Assembly: GCA_003138515.1 (NCBI GenBank)
Contig: PLGG01000015.1
Location: 125,344 to 189,343, forward strand
Direction: 5' to 3'
DNA: 64,000 bases
From: Acidobacteriaceae bacterium
GTDB taxonomy: Bacteria > Acidobacteriota > Terriglobia > Terriglobales > Acidobacteriaceae
Shown here: positions 7,827 through 16,327 of the stretch, piece after piece
Layout: every line of letters starts with the position of its first letter
Numbering within the stretch: the first letter of the stretch is position 1
Translations under genes and position numbers: made by a program
The notes under the pieces: model-generated
What the model saw: only the letters and a program-made list of their open reading frames with translations
Told to the model about the DNA's origin: nothing
The model's database searches: none

Positions 7827-9692
7827 TTACCGTTTGCCCTGGACGGTTTTGGGGTTGCCGCCGAGTTTTTTGGCGGCTCGGCGATCGGCGATAGCGTGCA
7901 TCTCCTTGCCCCAATGAGAACGGTTGATGCCGATCTGCATGGCCAGCATGATGATGTTGCCGGTGCCCCAGTAGAGCGCCAGTCCCGAGGGATATTGCCA
8001 GAGAATGTAGCCGAAAAACACAGGCATCATGAAGGCCATCATGCGGCGTTGCGCCGGGTCCATGCCCGGCGAGGGAGTGATGTACTGCGTGAAAAACATC
8101 GTGATGATGACGAAGATGGGCAGGATGTGCGATGGATCCGGCTGAGAAAGATCCGGAAGCCAGTACCAGTGCGCCTGGCGCAACTCGACGGCATTTTGCA
8201 GGACCCGAAAGTAGGCGAAAAAGAATGGCATCTGCAGGAGCATGGGCAGACAGCCGCCGTACATATTGACGCCCTCGGTCTTGTAGAGCGCCATCATCTC
8301 CGCGTTCATCTCGTTGCGCTTGGGATCGTTCATTTTGAGATTCGCGTAACGCTTCTTGATGGCGTCGACCTTGGGCTGAATGCGCATCATCTTCAGCGAG
8401 GACTTGGTCATCATCAGGCGGGTGGGCAGGAGCGCCAGATTGAAGAGCGCGGTAAAGACGATGATGGCCCAACCCCAGTTGGGGATTCCGATGCGCAACA
8501 TGAAGCGCAGGGCGAGATAAAGCGGGTTGGCGATGATGGTCATCCAGCCGTACTGGATGAGCGATTCGAGCGAGGGTCCGCTGGGCTTTCCATCGGCGCC
8601 TGTGGCGTGGACGGACCTGAGCACGTCGGTTGCCTTGGGGCCGACAAACAAGCGCAGGCGGGTATAGCCGCTGGTATCGCCCACGGCCACACCGAGCACC
8701 TCTGTGTGAGTCTTTTTGCTGTTGGGATCGGAGGCGTCACCGGGCAGCTCGACGGAATTGTGCAGAGTGACCACGGATGTGCGATCAGGCGCGTCGGGTA
8801 AAAAGGCAGAGGCAAAGTAGAGATCGGTGACGGCGGCGTACTGGTATGGCTCGTCGAGCGTGTTGTTGCCGCTCACTTTTGCCGCGGTCTGCGAGTCCTG
8901 TTTTCCATCGATCGACCAGGCGAAGAAGGAAGGGGTCCGATTCCGCGACGGAATCATCGAGGAATGCTGGAACTCTTCCATGTCGCCCAAACCGGCGGGC
9001 CAAGCAACCAGCGCGCGGACAGGAGCGCCATTCTGCTTTACCGCGGCCTCGACGGTGATGACGTAGCTGGAGTCGAAGCGGAAGGTCTTTATAGCGTCGA
9101 GACCATTGGATACATAGTGGAAAGTGATGGAGGCGGGCGCCACAACAAGCCCGGTGGCCGTGGGCTGCGCGCCAGTGACCGTGACCTGGTAAAGCGCCTG
9201 ATTCAGTTGCGATGTGAGCGCCGAATCGTAGGTAAAGAGCGACAGAGGAAGTCCGAGGTGCCCCGCGGCCTCGACGTGCGCGGCGGCCTGCGGCTGGACG
9301 AGGTCAAGGGGTTTGCCTGCAGAGTCAAAGTACTTCTTCAGTATCCAATGCTGAACTTGCGCGCCGCGATTGGTGAACTCGATTTTGAAGAGCTCATTCT
9401 CGACGGTGGTGACGGTCTCGATGGAGGCGGCGATTTGCGGCGTTGCGCTGGGGGGCTGTGCGGTTGCGGTCGTTGGCGCCGGACCCGGCGCGGCCTGGGC
9501 TGCAGGCGCGGCCGGCTGGGTTTGAGTTACAGCGGGCGGCTGCTCTTCCGGCTTGGGCTTGTTGAAGAAGTACTGATAGCCGAGAAAGGCAGCGAGCACA
9601 ACGAGCATAAAAGCCATGGTGGAGCGCATGTCGCCACCACCACCGCCGCCGGAACCCTGCGATTGCAGATTGGGATTGTGAACTTCGGGCAA
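7827..9692 (-). CDS. yidC: Membrane protein insertase YidC
   Basis: A 621-residue YidC/Oxa1-family insertase that places membrane proteins in the inner membrane, alone or with SecYEG. After a Gly-rich N-terminus it has TM1 (MAFMLVVLAAFLGYQYFF), a low-complexity Ala/Pro/Gln linker and the large periplasmic beta-domain (about residues 90-370). The conserved five-helix core with YGWMTIIANPLYLALRFML and GCLPMLLQMPFFFAYFRVL follows, and a basic C-terminal tail ends KTVQGKR. The start is a TTG preceded by AGGAAG at good spacing. It is the last gene of the leftward rpmH-rnpA-yidD-yidC set; yidD lies 51 bp upstream. Confidence 0.96.
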   Translation of the reverse strand: MPEVHNPNLQSQGSGGGGGGDMRSTMAFMLVVLAAFLGYQYFFNKPKPEEQPPAVTQTQPAAPAAQAAPGPAPTTATAQPPSATPQIAASIETVTTVENELFKIEFTNRGAQVQHWILKKYFDSAGKPLDLVQPQAAAHVEAAGHLGLPLSLFTYDSALTSQLNQALYQVTVTGAQPTATGLVVAPASITFHYVSNGLDAIKTFRFDSSYVITVEAAVKQNGAPVRALVAWPAGLGDMEEFQHSSMIPSRNRTPSFFAWSIDGKQDSQTAAKVSGNNTLDEPYQYAAVTDLYFASAFLPDAPDRTSVVTLHNSVELPGDASDPNSKKTHTEVLGVAVGDTSGYTRLRLFVGPKATDVLRSVHATGADGKPSGPSLESLIQYGWMTIIANPLYLALRFMLRIGIPNWGWAIIVFTALFNLALLPTRLMMTKSSLKMMRIQPKVDAIKKRYANLKMNDPKRNEMNAEMMALYKTEGVNMYGGCLPMLLQMPFFFAYFRVLQNAVELRQAHWYWLPDLSQPDPSHILPIFVIITMFFTQYITPSPGMDPAQRRMMAFMMPVFFGYILWQYPSGLALYWGTGNIIMLAMQIGINRSHWGKEMHAIADRRAAKKLGGNPKTVQGKR

Positions 9693-9743
9693 AGGAAACT
9701 TCCTATCGTTTCGAGAGGGCAGCCCCCGGGGCAGCCGCTCTAC

Positions 9744-10043
9744 CTATGGTAAAGGTTCGTGGGGGAAAGCAGTTGAGGCGGGGCGGTGAGACTGGTTAGG
9801 TTGAGCGGGCGGGACGGCGGCCGCAGGGACGGGATCGAATCCTCCGCGCGCAAATGGATGGCAGCGCAAAAGTCTCCAGACGGCGAGCGCGGAGCCGCGC
9901 AGCGGGCCATGGTTGGCGATGGCCACGGCTGCGTACTCACTGCAGGTGGGCAGATATTTGCAGCCGCCCGGGTGCAGCGAATGCAACGCGGGCGAAAGCC
10001 AGCGGCGGTAGAAAGCGATCAATGCAAGCAAGATGCGCGTCAT
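9744..10043 (-). CDS. yidD: Membrane protein insertion efficiency factor YidD
   Basis: A 99-residue protein with the whole YidD signature: an amphipathic N-terminal helix ([15 protein letters not shown]), then [13 protein letters not shown] with its conserved Cys residues and the closing [18 protein letters not shown]. It assists YidC-dependent insertion at the inner membrane. Its ATG overlaps the rnpA stop codon (ATGA), which implies translational coupling. The Pro-rich C-terminal 25 residues exceed the usual core length. Confidence 0.95.
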   Translation of the reverse strand: MTRILLALIAFYRRWLSPALHSLHPGGCKYLPTCSEYAAVAIANHGPLRGSALAVWRLLRCHPFARGGFDPVPAAAVPPAQPNQSHRPASTAFPHEPLP

Positions 10044-10519
10044 GGTGCGGGCGTCACCCGGGCTTTGGGGGAGGAGAGCGTCGAGTTGCGCTTCGCGGAG
10101 CGCGCCGCCTCGACGAGGCTCTGTTCCTGGGCCTGTTCAAGGATACGCACGATCTCCCGCTCAAGTTGCGCGAATTCCATGGTAAGCACGCTCCGGCGGG
10201 GGTGAAAGATGAGATCGAAGCCCGCAGGCAGCAGATCGACGTGGCGGCGCAGAGCCTCGCGCACGCGGCGCTTGATGCGGTTGCGCTCGTGGGCCTTGCC
10301 GATGACTTTGCCGACGGTGAGACCGACGCGCGCCGGGGCGGGAAGGGTCGGGGCGTCAACTTTGGCTTCAGCTTCCTGAGTTTGCGGCGCAAAAAACCAG
10401 CTGATCGCGGCGGACTGGCGCTTGCGACCGGCAGCGTAGGCGCGCAGATAGTCGGCGTGCTTGCGCAGGCGCGAGCTCGCCAGGGATTGGCGCCGGACAG
10501 GCTTTGAAGCTGAAGTCAT
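10040..10519 (-). CDS. rnpA: Ribonuclease P protein component
   Basis: The protein subunit of RNase P, which supports the RNA subunit in cutting the 5' leader from tRNA precursors. With the start at 10519 it has 159 residues. It contains the N-terminal [22 protein letters not shown] and the signature [14 protein letters not shown], the RNA-binding RNR box. A much longer open frame exists upstream but crosses rpmH in another frame, so the internal ATG is preferred. The Shine-Dalgarno sequence at that ATG is weak. It sits 86 bp after rpmH and overlaps yidD by four bases. Confidence 0.93.
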   Translation of the reverse strand: MTSASKPVRRQSLASSRLRKHADYLRAYAAGRKRQSAAISWFFAPQTQEAEAKVDAPTLPAPARVGLTVGKVIGKAHERNRIKRRVREALRRHVDLLPAGFDLIFHPRRSVLTMEFAQLEREIVRILEQAQEQSLVEAARSAKRNSTLSSPKARVTPAP

Positions 10520-10605
10520 GAGGAAGGCTCGAACGAAATGCCGGCGCTGCGCGGAAGCTCGAAGTGCAAAGGGCGCAGCGCTTTCATCGAGAAACCGCCG
10601 GAGAA

Positions 10606-10761
10606 TCAGTCGCGATGCCCAGGGCTGACAGAGACGCGCTTGCGCCCGGCGGCGCGGCGGCGGCTGAGCACGGCGGCGCCGGCTTTGGACTTCATGCGCG
10701 CCCTGAAGCCGTGCACCTTCGCACGGTGGCGGCGGTTGGGTTGAAATGTACGCTTGGGCAT
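10606..10761 (-). CDS. rpmH: 50S ribosomal protein L34
   Basis: A 51-residue gene that is easily missed because of its length. The translation starts [20 protein letters not shown] and continues with [21 protein letters not shown], which is the L34 consensus. The C-terminal VSVSPGHRD is a slight extension over the usual 44-47 residues. AGGAG lies nine bases before the ATG. It is the first gene of the leftward rpmH-rnpA-yidD-yidC operon, in the classic position facing dnaA across the origin-side intergenic region. Confidence 0.96.
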   Translation of the reverse strand: MPKRTFQPNRRHRAKVHGFRARMKSKAGAAVLSRRRAAGRKRVSVSPGHRD

Positions 10762-11019
10762 GGTGACCCGCTCCTGTTTTCAAAAGAGAATCTGCTATTT
10801 AGCATCCTTTTGAGTATATCGCAGGCGAATTTTGGAATCCAGCGAAGGAGCGCGCTTCACGATGTGGCAAGGGAGATGCGAATTCGAGGTTATGCTGAAA
10901 GAGAGCCGCGACGATGAAGTGAAAAGCGCAGCATGACCGTCGCACTTCAGTAACGCGGGTAACCAGCGGGCGAAGTTTCACCATCCTTGGTGCAACTCTT
11001 CGAGATGGCAGAAAACTTG

Positions 11020-11028
11020 TGTGAATAG
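11020..11028 (-). promoter_or_regulatory. Possible DnaA box
   Basis: On the minus strand the sequence is CTATTCACA, one mismatch from TTATNCACA. It lies just upstream of the candidate dnaA promoter, where DnaA could autoregulate its own gene. A single weak box is not evidence of an origin. Confidence 0.35.
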
Positions 11029-11032
11029 GGGA

Positions 11033-11060
11033 TTGCAACGGCCTCGGTTTGTGCTACTAT
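11033..11060 (+). promoter_or_regulatory. Candidate sigma-70 promoter of dnaA
   Basis: TTGCAA (11033-11038) and TACTAT (11055-11060) are separated by 16 bases. They match 4/6 and 5/6 of the consensus hexamers and would give a leader of about 220 bases before dnaA. Confidence 0.45.
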
Positions 11061-11289
11061 CGGGACCGTTCCTGAAATTTCGTGTGAAATTCTCAGCGTT
11101 CTTCAATTCGGATTCTAGTCATCGGCCTCGGCGTTGAATCCTTCGAGGCGGACCAGTAGTAGACAGGCAGCCGGTCGGCGAAAGGCGCACGCAAGGTTGA
11201 TTGCTATGCGTCTGAAGAAAGCCGTTGCCTGAAATTCAGCAAACGAACCGCCCGGCGCAATGCCGGGAGGAATCGGCAAGGATTGTACG

Positions 11290-12696
11290 ATGGCATTTGC
11301 GACTACGCCGACCTCGGCACTCAATCCCTGGCTCCAGATTCTGGCAGCACTCGAGAAGAAGGTCATCCGTCAATCATTCGAGACGTGGCTCAAGCCCACC
11401 AGGTTCAGCCATGCATCCGGGCGGAAGCTCTACGTGCGCGTGCCTTCACCGGAGTTCCAGCACATTGGCGACAAGTACGGCGACCTGATTCAAGAAGCGA
11501 TCGATCTTCAGTCGCTGGAATTCGATGACGTGTGTTTCGTGACCGCCGATGAGGATCCGTCAATTCCGCCGCAGCGCAGGGATGGCGGATTTGGTCCCGT
11601 ACCATCGCACGCGCCCACGGCGCCGCCGGCCAACGCCGCTCACGCGCCCGAGCAGGGCCGGTTCGACTGGTCGACCGCGGCGCAGCTCAACCAGCGCTAC
11701 ACATTCGATGCCTTCGTGAGCGGCAACGGAAATCAATTTGCGCGGGCCGCGGCCCTCGCCGTGGCGGAACGCCCCTCGCGCGCCTACAATCCGCTGTTTC
11801 TCTATGGCGGAGTGGGAATGGGCAAGACGCACCTGATGCATGCCATTGGGCACGAGGTGAAGCGGAGACAGGCGGCCGCGAACATCTGCTACGTGTCGGC
11901 AGAGAAGTTTACCAACGAGATGATCAACTCCATCCGCAACGATCGCATGACCAGTTTCCGCGACCGTTTTCGCACGGTGGAAGTGCTGTTGATCGACGAT
12001 ATTCAGTTCATTTCACAGAAGGAGCGCACGCAGGAAGAGTTCTTCCACACGTTCAATGCGCTGCACGAGAACATGAAGCAGGTGGTGATCGCTTCAGACC
12101 GGCCGCCCAAGGAGCTGACGGAGATTGAGGAACGGCTGCGCTCGCGCTTCGAGTGGGGACTGATTGCGGATATTCAGCCGCCCGATCTTGAGACCAAGGT
12201 GGCCATCTTGCTGAAGAAGGCCGAGAGCGAGCAGGCGCAACTGCCGACCGATGTAGCGCTGTTTGTGGCGTCAAATGTACGCACCAACGTGCGCGAGCTG
12301 GAAGGGGCGCTGGTGCGGCTGATCGCCTGGTGCCAACTGAACCGCATGGAGATCTCGCTGGCGGCAGCACAGCAGTGCCTGAAGCAGTTCATCGACATGC
12401 AGGTGCGCAAGATCACCATCGAGGCTATTCAGCGCGCGGTCGCGGAACAGTTCGGCATGCGCGTCGCGGACCTGAAGCAAAAGAACAACTCGCGTAATGT
12501 GGTTGTTCCGCGGCAGATCGCCATGTATCTGGCCAAGCAGATGACCGAGGCGAGCTTGCCGGAGATCGGGCGCCAGTTCGGCAACAAGCATCACACCACA
12601 GTGATGCACTCGATCGGCAAGATCGACGAGCAGCGCCGCACGGACAAGGACCTGCATCGCACCCTGACCAAGCTGCAGGATGTGCTGAGCTGCTAA
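11290..12696 (+). CDS. dnaA: Chromosomal replication initiator DnaA
   Basis: A 468-residue AAA+ initiator that binds DnaA boxes, melts the origin and loads the helicase. Domain I is at residues 10-85 (LNPWLQILAALEKKV...FETWLKP), followed by a Pro/Ala linker (about 90-125). The ATPase domain has Walker A GGVGMGKTH at 173-181 and Walker B LLIDDIQF. The C-terminal helix-turn-helix carries the DnaA signature LPEIGRQFGNKHHTTVMHS. The ATG at 11290 is chosen because AAGGA precedes it and because upstream codons are not family-like. dnaN, which often follows dnaA, is absent; an aldo/keto reductase comes next. Confidence 0.97.
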   Translation: MAFATTPTSALNPWLQILAALEKKVIRQSFETWLKPTRFSHASGRKLYVRVPSPEFQHIGDKYGDLIQEAIDLQSLEFDDVCFVTADEDPSIPPQRRDGGFGPVPSHAPTAPPANAAHAPEQGRFDWSTAAQLNQRYTFDAFVSGNGNQFARAAALAVAERPSRAYNPLFLYGGVGMGKTHLMHAIGHEVKRRQAAANICYVSAEKFTNEMINSIRNDRMTSFRDRFRTVEVLLIDDIQFISQKERTQEEFFHTFNALHENMKQVVIASDRPPKELTEIEERLRSRFEWGLIADIQPPDLETKVAILLKKAESEQAQLPTDVALFVASNVRTNVRELEGALVRLIAWCQLNRMEISLAAAQQCLKQFIDMQVRKITIEAIQRAVAEQFGMRVADLKQKNNSRNVVVPRQIAMYLAKQMTEASLPEIGRQFGNKHHTTVMHSIGKIDEQRRTDKDLHRTLTKLQDVLSC

Positions 12697-12699
12697 TTC

Positions 12700-12727
12700 A
12701 GGGGTCAGGGATCAGACAATAGGGGCG
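12700..12727. repeat. Intergenic heptamer array after dnaA
   Basis: Four degenerate head-to-tail 7-mers (AGGGGTC, AGGGATC, AGACAAT, AGGGGCG) begin three bases after the dnaA stop codon. They belong to the AG-phased 7-mer family found at several gene ends in this window. Confidence 0.55.
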
Positions 12728-12887
12728 AGCCGCCTGAGCTAAGCAATGCTTGATGCGTTGCCGCTGCGATGGGCGGCTCTTCTTCTTTGCGTTAGACTTT
12801 CTGCGATATGGAGCACCTAAATCTTCAACGGTTTTCCGCCCGGCCCTGCAAGTGGAACTTCGCGAAGTGGAGCGCATCCAAAGAGCC

Positions 12888-13916
12888 ATGGAATATCGAT
12901 TGCTGGGAGGCTCAGGCCTCAAAGTTCCCGCATTGAGTTTTGGCACCGCGACGTTTGGCGGGACCAACGAGTTTTTTAAAGGATTCGGCGAAACCGAGGT
13001 CGAGGAAGCTCGGCGGCTGATCGATATCTGCTTGGAGGCCGGGGTCAATCTGTTTGACACGGCCGACGGCTACTCCGAAGGCCGCTCGGAAGAGATCCTC
13101 GGAAAGGTTCTCGCAGGCAAGCGAGACAAGGCGCTGATCTCGACCAAATCGGGATTTCCGACGGGCCCAGGCCCGAACAAAGAGGGTTCTTCCCGGTATC
13201 ATTTGCAGCGCGCGCTTGAGGCCAGCCTGCGGCGTCTGGGAACCGACTACATCGACATTTACCACCTGCATTGCTTCGACGCGATGACGCCAATCGAAGA
13301 GGTGCAGGACACGCTGAACAAGTTTGTCCGCGAGGGCAAGGTGCGGTACATCGCCTGCTCGAATTTTTCAGGATGGCACTTGATGAAGTCGCTCGCAGTG
13401 GCCGATCGCTACGGGTGGACGCGATACGTAGCCCACCAGGTGTACTACTCGCTGATCGGCCGCGAGTACGAGTGGGAGTTGATGCCGCTGGCGCTCGATC
13501 AGAAGGTCGGCGCACTCATCTGGAGCCCGCTCGGCTGGGGACGCCTGACGGGCAGGATTCGCCGTGGCAAGCCGCTGCCGGACGTGAGCCGGTTGCACTC
13601 GATTGCCGACGCCGGACCGCAGATGCCCGACGAGTATCTCTACACGGTTGTCGACGCCCTCGACAAGGTTGCAGCAGAAGCTGGGAAGACGGTTCCGCAA
13701 GTTGCGCTGAACTGGCTGTTGCAAAGGCCGACGGTTTCATCGGTGATTGTGGGCGCGCGGAACGAAGAGCAGTTGCGGCAGAATCTGGACGCGGTGGGCT
13801 GGAACCTGAGCGCTGAACAAGTGGCTGTGCTCGACAAGGCGAGCGATCGCGAGCCGGTCTATCCCTACTGGCATCAGCGAAAGTTCTTTTCGAGCAGGAA
13901 TCCGCTGCCGGTGTGA
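12888..13916 (+). CDS. Aldo/keto reductase
   Basis: A 342-residue NADPH-dependent TIM-barrel oxidoreductase of the YajO/IolS-like branch. It opens with MEYRLLGGSGLKVPALSFGT and has the catalytic Asp/Tyr in NLFDTADGYSEGRSEE, the Lys in LISTKSG and the His in DIYHLHCFD. The cofactor-binding end is VSSVIVGARNEEQL. The start is placed at 12888 because the homologous part begins there; the preceding 46 in-frame codons are not family-like. The SD is weak. Members reduce aldehydes and ketones or open sugar derivatives; the substrate here is unknown. Confidence 0.9.
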   Translation: MEYRLLGGSGLKVPALSFGTATFGGTNEFFKGFGETEVEEARRLIDICLEAGVNLFDTADGYSEGRSEEILGKVLAGKRDKALISTKSGFPTGPGPNKEGSSRYHLQRALEASLRRLGTDYIDIYHLHCFDAMTPIEEVQDTLNKFVREGKVRYIACSNFSGWHLMKSLAVADRYGWTRYVAHQVYYSLIGREYEWELMPLALDQKVGALIWSPLGWGRLTGRIRRGKPLPDVSRLHSIADAGPQMPDEYLYTVVDALDKVAAEAGKTVPQVALNWLLQRPTVSSVIVGARNEEQLRQNLDAVGWNLSAEQVAVLDKASDREPVYPYWHQRKFFSSRNPLPV

Positions 13917-13921
13917 AAAGC

Positions 13922-13949
13922 AGGTTTCAGGTGCCAGGGATCAGGGGTC
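13922..13949. repeat. Intergenic heptamer array after the aldo/keto reductase gene
   Basis: Four head-to-tail 7-mers (AGGTTTC, AGGTGCC, AGGGATC, AGGGGTC) start five bases after the stop codon and fill the short gap to the convergent PAP2 gene. Confidence 0.55.
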
Positions 13950-13966
13950 ATCGACCGACGCGCCGG

Positions 13967-14836
13967 CTAATGCAACCGGATTTTGTGGTGCTTTTTGACG
14001 ACGTAGTGGCCGATGAGCCAGCCTGCGGTTGCGCCGACGAGCACGTCGGAGGGAAAGTGCTGCTGACCCAGGACGCGGGTAAGGCTGACGGCGGTGGCCC
14101 CCGTGTAGACGGCAACCTGAGTCCACGGAGAGTGGTACTCAGCGGCGATGGCGGAGGCGGCGGACCACGCCAGAGTGCTGTGCGCTGAAGGGAATGACGA
14201 GTCGAATCCCGCGCCGGACTGGAAGAACCCTCCGCGCCCATTGTCAACGTATGGACGCTCGCGCCAGAAGACCAGCTTCAATCCCTGCTCGACAACAAAG
14301 CCATCGGCCAGAGCCTCAGCGCTGAGGATGCCGGTCTCCTGGGCGTGTTCGTCCTGCTTGAGGCGGCCTATCGCAAAGAGGGCGACTGGAGCAGCAACAA
14401 AACCGCCGATGAGGCCATTGGAAACATTGATGTTGGCGTTGTTGAAGGCGGTGTTTCGCGAGACGGTCTGGGACATGGCGCGATGATCCGTCGCGATGGC
14501 GGTGCCGGTAGCCAAGGCGAGCGGAGCGAGCCACTCGAGGTCGCGCGGGCGCAGGCGCACAGGGCTGGTCCAAATTGCCTCTTGATCTTGAAGAAAGATG
14601 CGCGGTGAATTCCGGACAGTTACGTCTTCGGATTGAGGCTGCTGAGCGGGATCGACGGACTGAGGTGATGGCGCATCTGGAAGCGAAGCGCTGGCGATCG
14701 CGTTGGCCGCGGGCACGGTTTGCGCATGTACTGAAACGGCGACGCAGAAACCGAAAGCCAGCGCGGCGACCAACGGCGCGAATGCAATGAGCCGGTACGA
14801 AGATTGTGGGCGCAGAATGATTGCGTGTGCTTGCAT
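13967..14836 (-). CDS. PAP2-family phosphatase, exported
   Basis: A 289-residue protein with a signal peptide (about residues 1-38, ending VHAQ) and a Pro/Ser/Gln-rich linker. The type 2 phosphatidic acid phosphatase core follows. The three catalytic motifs are KLVFWRERP (KxxxxxxRP), FPSAHS (PSGH, with Gly to Ala) and TRVLGQQHFPSD (SRxxxxxHxxxD, with Ser to Thr). Such enzymes dephosphorylate lipid phosphates, including undecaprenyl pyrophosphate and phosphatidic acid, at the outer face of the membrane. The region of hydrophobic segments between motifs is compatible with membrane helices. The gene is convergent with the AKR. Confidence 0.88.
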   Translation of the reverse strand: MQAHAIILRPQSSYRLIAFAPLVAALAFGFCVAVSVHAQTVPAANAIASASLPDAPSPQSVDPAQQPQSEDVTVRNSPRIFLQDQEAIWTSPVRLRPRDLEWLAPLALATGTAIATDHRAMSQTVSRNTAFNNANINVSNGLIGGFVAAPVALFAIGRLKQDEHAQETGILSAEALADGFVVEQGLKLVFWRERPYVDNGRGGFFQSGAGFDSSFPSAHSTLAWSAASAIAAEYHSPWTQVAVYTGATAVSLTRVLGQQHFPSDVLVGATAGWLIGHYVVKKHHKIRLH

Positions 14837-15016
14837 GGGCTGCCGTACGAGGACCGGCAGAGCCGGGCTGTTTACTATCCGACTATTTCAAACAGGTAAA
14901 AGTCAACAAAATTGAGCACATTCTCTGAATGCGGTGCGCGCAAACGCCGACGCGCTCATCTTTGCGAGGTTCGACGCCAGAGGCGTTGAAGTACAGATTG
15001 AATCGGACGGCACGCG
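14837..15016 (-). other. Short gap with possible terminator
   Basis: Between the gamma-carbonic anhydrase stop and the PAP2 start there is a small hairpin (GACGCC/GGCGTT with a 3-base loop, near 14970-14985), which could end the upstream transcript. There is no T-run, and no ORF is seen. Confidence 0.3.
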
Positions 15017-15541
15017 TTAGAGCGTCTGCGGTGGATTCTTCTGGTAGATTTCGACGTAGTCGAGGTAGTTCTGTGCGTACTCGAGGATGAGGGCGCGATC
15101 CTTCTCAGTGAGTTCGCGGCGCAGCCTGGCGGGAACGCCCGCCCAGAGAGTGCGGGGCGGAACAACGGTGTGCTCGGGGACCACGGAGCCGGCGGCGATG
15201 ATGCAGCCCTCGCCAATGCGGCTGTTGTTCAGGATGGAGGCTCCCATTCCAATGACGCACATATCCTCGACGACACAGCCGTGGACGGTGGCGTTGTGCC
15301 CGATGGTGACCCAGTCGCCCACGATGACGGGATAGAGGTTGCGCTGGCCGTGGAGGACAGAGCAGTCCTGGACATTGGAGTTGGAGCCGACCCGGATGGA
15401 GTTGACGTCACCGCGCAGGACGGCGTTCATCCACACCGACGAGCGCTCGCCGAGCACAACGTCGCCGAGGATCTGGGCGGAGGAGTCGATGTAGCAACTC
15501 GCGGGGATTGTTGGCCAATGGCCTTGATAGCTTCGGAGCAT
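15017..15541 (-). CDS. Gamma-carbonic anhydrase family protein (hexapeptide repeat)
   Basis: A 174-residue left-handed beta-helix protein made of hexapeptide turns ([LIV]GxxxxI), from IDSSAQILGDVVLGERSSVW to EGCIIAAGSVV. The metal-binding His residues are seen in VTIGHNATVHGCVV. It is close to YrdA/PaaY-type gamma-carbonic anhydrases, trimeric Zn or Fe enzymes that interconvert CO2 and bicarbonate; many members are of unproven activity. GAGG lies five bases before the ATG. It is divergent from rpsU. Confidence 0.88.
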   Translation of the reverse strand: MLRSYQGHWPTIPASCYIDSSAQILGDVVLGERSSVWMNAVLRGDVNSIRVGSNSNVQDCSVLHGQRNLYPVIVGDWVTIGHNATVHGCVVEDMCVIGMGASILNNSRIGEGCIIAAGSVVPEHTVVPPRTLWAGVPARLRRELTEKDRALILEYAQNYLDYVEIYQKNPPQTL

Positions 15542-15580
15542 GGAAACCTCTGCGGCGACCTCTTCCTGAGAGTTTAATAG

Positions 15581-15604
15581 CCCGCGGCAGGTAGCCTGCG
15601 CGGG
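15581..15604 (+). other. Stable GC-rich hairpin in the divergent yrdA-like/rpsU region
   Basis: The arms 15581-15591 and 15595-15604 pair over 10 bp with one bulged G and a 3-base loop. It lies upstream of the rpsU promoter and may be an operator or a terminator for readthrough. Confidence 0.4.
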
Positions 15605-15642
15605 ACGGTGTGCGGCGAGCGCGCGCGGATGAAAATGTCCAG

Positions 15643-15672
15643 TTGGCTCCTCAATCGGAACTCGCGTATGAT
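15643..15672 (+). promoter_or_regulatory. Candidate sigma-70 promoter of rpsU
   Basis: TTGGCT (15643-15648) and TATGAT (15667-15672) are 18 bases apart. Transcription would begin near 15679, past the ATG at 15675, which supports the TTG at 15711 as the true rpsU start. Confidence 0.5.
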
Positions 15673-15710
15673 AAATGAAGCCCTACAGGCAGGTTTGGAG
15701 GTGTTACCCT

Positions 15711-15908
15711 TTGGCGGAGGTTCGCGTTCAGGAAGGCGAACCGCTGGAAAATGCTTTGCGCCGATTCAAGCGGAAGGTGCAGCAGGAGGACATCATCAAG
15801 GAAGTGAAGCGTCACTCCTATTACCTGAAGCCCGGCGAGAAGAAACGCGTCAAGGCAGCTTTGGCGCGCAAGCGGAACCGCAAGAAGGCTCGTAAAGAGC
15901 AGGATTGA
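15711..15908 (+). CDS. rpsU: 30S ribosomal protein S21
   Basis: A 65-residue small-subunit protein needed for efficient initiation. The sequence (L/M)AEVRVQEGEPLENALRRF, then VQQEDIIKEVKRHSYYLKPG and a very basic tail, is the S21 consensus. The start is TTG with TTGGAGGTG seven to eight bases upstream, giving the exact usual length. An in-frame ATG 12 codons upstream would add a non-homologous leader and probably lies outside the mRNA. It is a single-gene unit. Confidence 0.95.
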   Translation: MAEVRVQEGEPLENALRRFKRKVQQEDIIKEVKRHSYYLKPGEKKRVKAALARKRNRKKARKEQD

Positions 15909-16282
15909 ATTCTTAACCCGCCGCGGGAAGCACAGTTCCGACGGCTTTCGATGCAAGCAAACGAAGGCCGGGAGTAAGAATCGGGACGGCAACCGCGGCG
16001 TTGTAATTGGCTGTAGTGTTTCTCCAGTTTCTGTCGATTGACGTCTGCGGTTGCCTTTTGGCTTGCGCCCAACGTATGAGCCATCGGGCATGACGCCGCA
16101 ATTCCTTCAGAAACCTGAGAAGCGCGAAGATCGCCGACCACGCGTTTGGCGTGCGAAGCGTTCGGTTGCCCCCAATTTCGGGCAAAAGTTCGAATGCCGC
16201 CCTGTTTTTAGTGCGGTCCGGGCCCCTTGAAGTGCACGACGAAGGAAGACAGGGAACCGGGACCGGCAAGTTCCTGTTGAGT
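15909..16282. other. Intergenic stretch without a recognisable gene
   Basis: In these 374 bases I see no coding signal on either strand; the open frames are compositional. A small hairpin CACGC-GTTTG-GCGTG occurs near 16140. It contains the leader of the zinc-ribbon gene. Confidence 0.5.
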
Positions 16283-16327
16283 CATGGCCGATTTCGGTGG
16301 AAGTCCCTGTGAGGGAAGCCGGCCATG
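16283..16327 (+). promoter_or_regulatory. Predicted RNA hairpin covering SD and start of the zinc-ribbon gene
   Basis: The outer stem pairs 16283-16290 with 16320-16327 (8 bp) and includes the ATG at 16325. Inside it TCCCT (16304-16308) pairs with AGGGA (16312-16316), which is the Shine-Dalgarno sequence. Both initiation elements would be hidden, so the fold could act as a thermosensor or translational switch. Confidence 0.4.

Larger units (their letters stand above)
10762..11289. other. Intergenic region between rpmH and dnaA (origin-side)
   Basis: This 528-base divergent region holds the promoters of rpmH (leftward) and dnaA (rightward). In many bacteria oriC lies here. Reading for TTATNCACA finds only one near match (11020-11028) and no obvious AT-rich unwinding element, so I see no convincing replication origin. 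No ORF in it has coding character. Confidence 0.5.

Noticed and set aside
7815..8801. A 328-codon open frame antisense to yidC
   Set aside because: The translation is the usual Gly/His/Asp-rich shadow. yidC has full family motifs over the same bases.
9825..9850. T-loop-like GGGATCGAATCC as a tRNA
   Set aside because: No acceptor, D or anticodon stem can be built around it, and it lies inside the yidD coding sequence.
10784..11100. oriC proper in the rpmH-dnaA gap
   Set aside because: Only one imperfect DnaA box and no AT-rich unwinding region were found. It is recorded as an intergenic region, not as an origin.
15675..15710. In-frame ATG upstream as the rpsU start
   Set aside because: It would add 12 non-homologous residues and lies at or before the predicted transcription start. 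The TTG at 15711 has an excellent SD and gives the exact S21 length.
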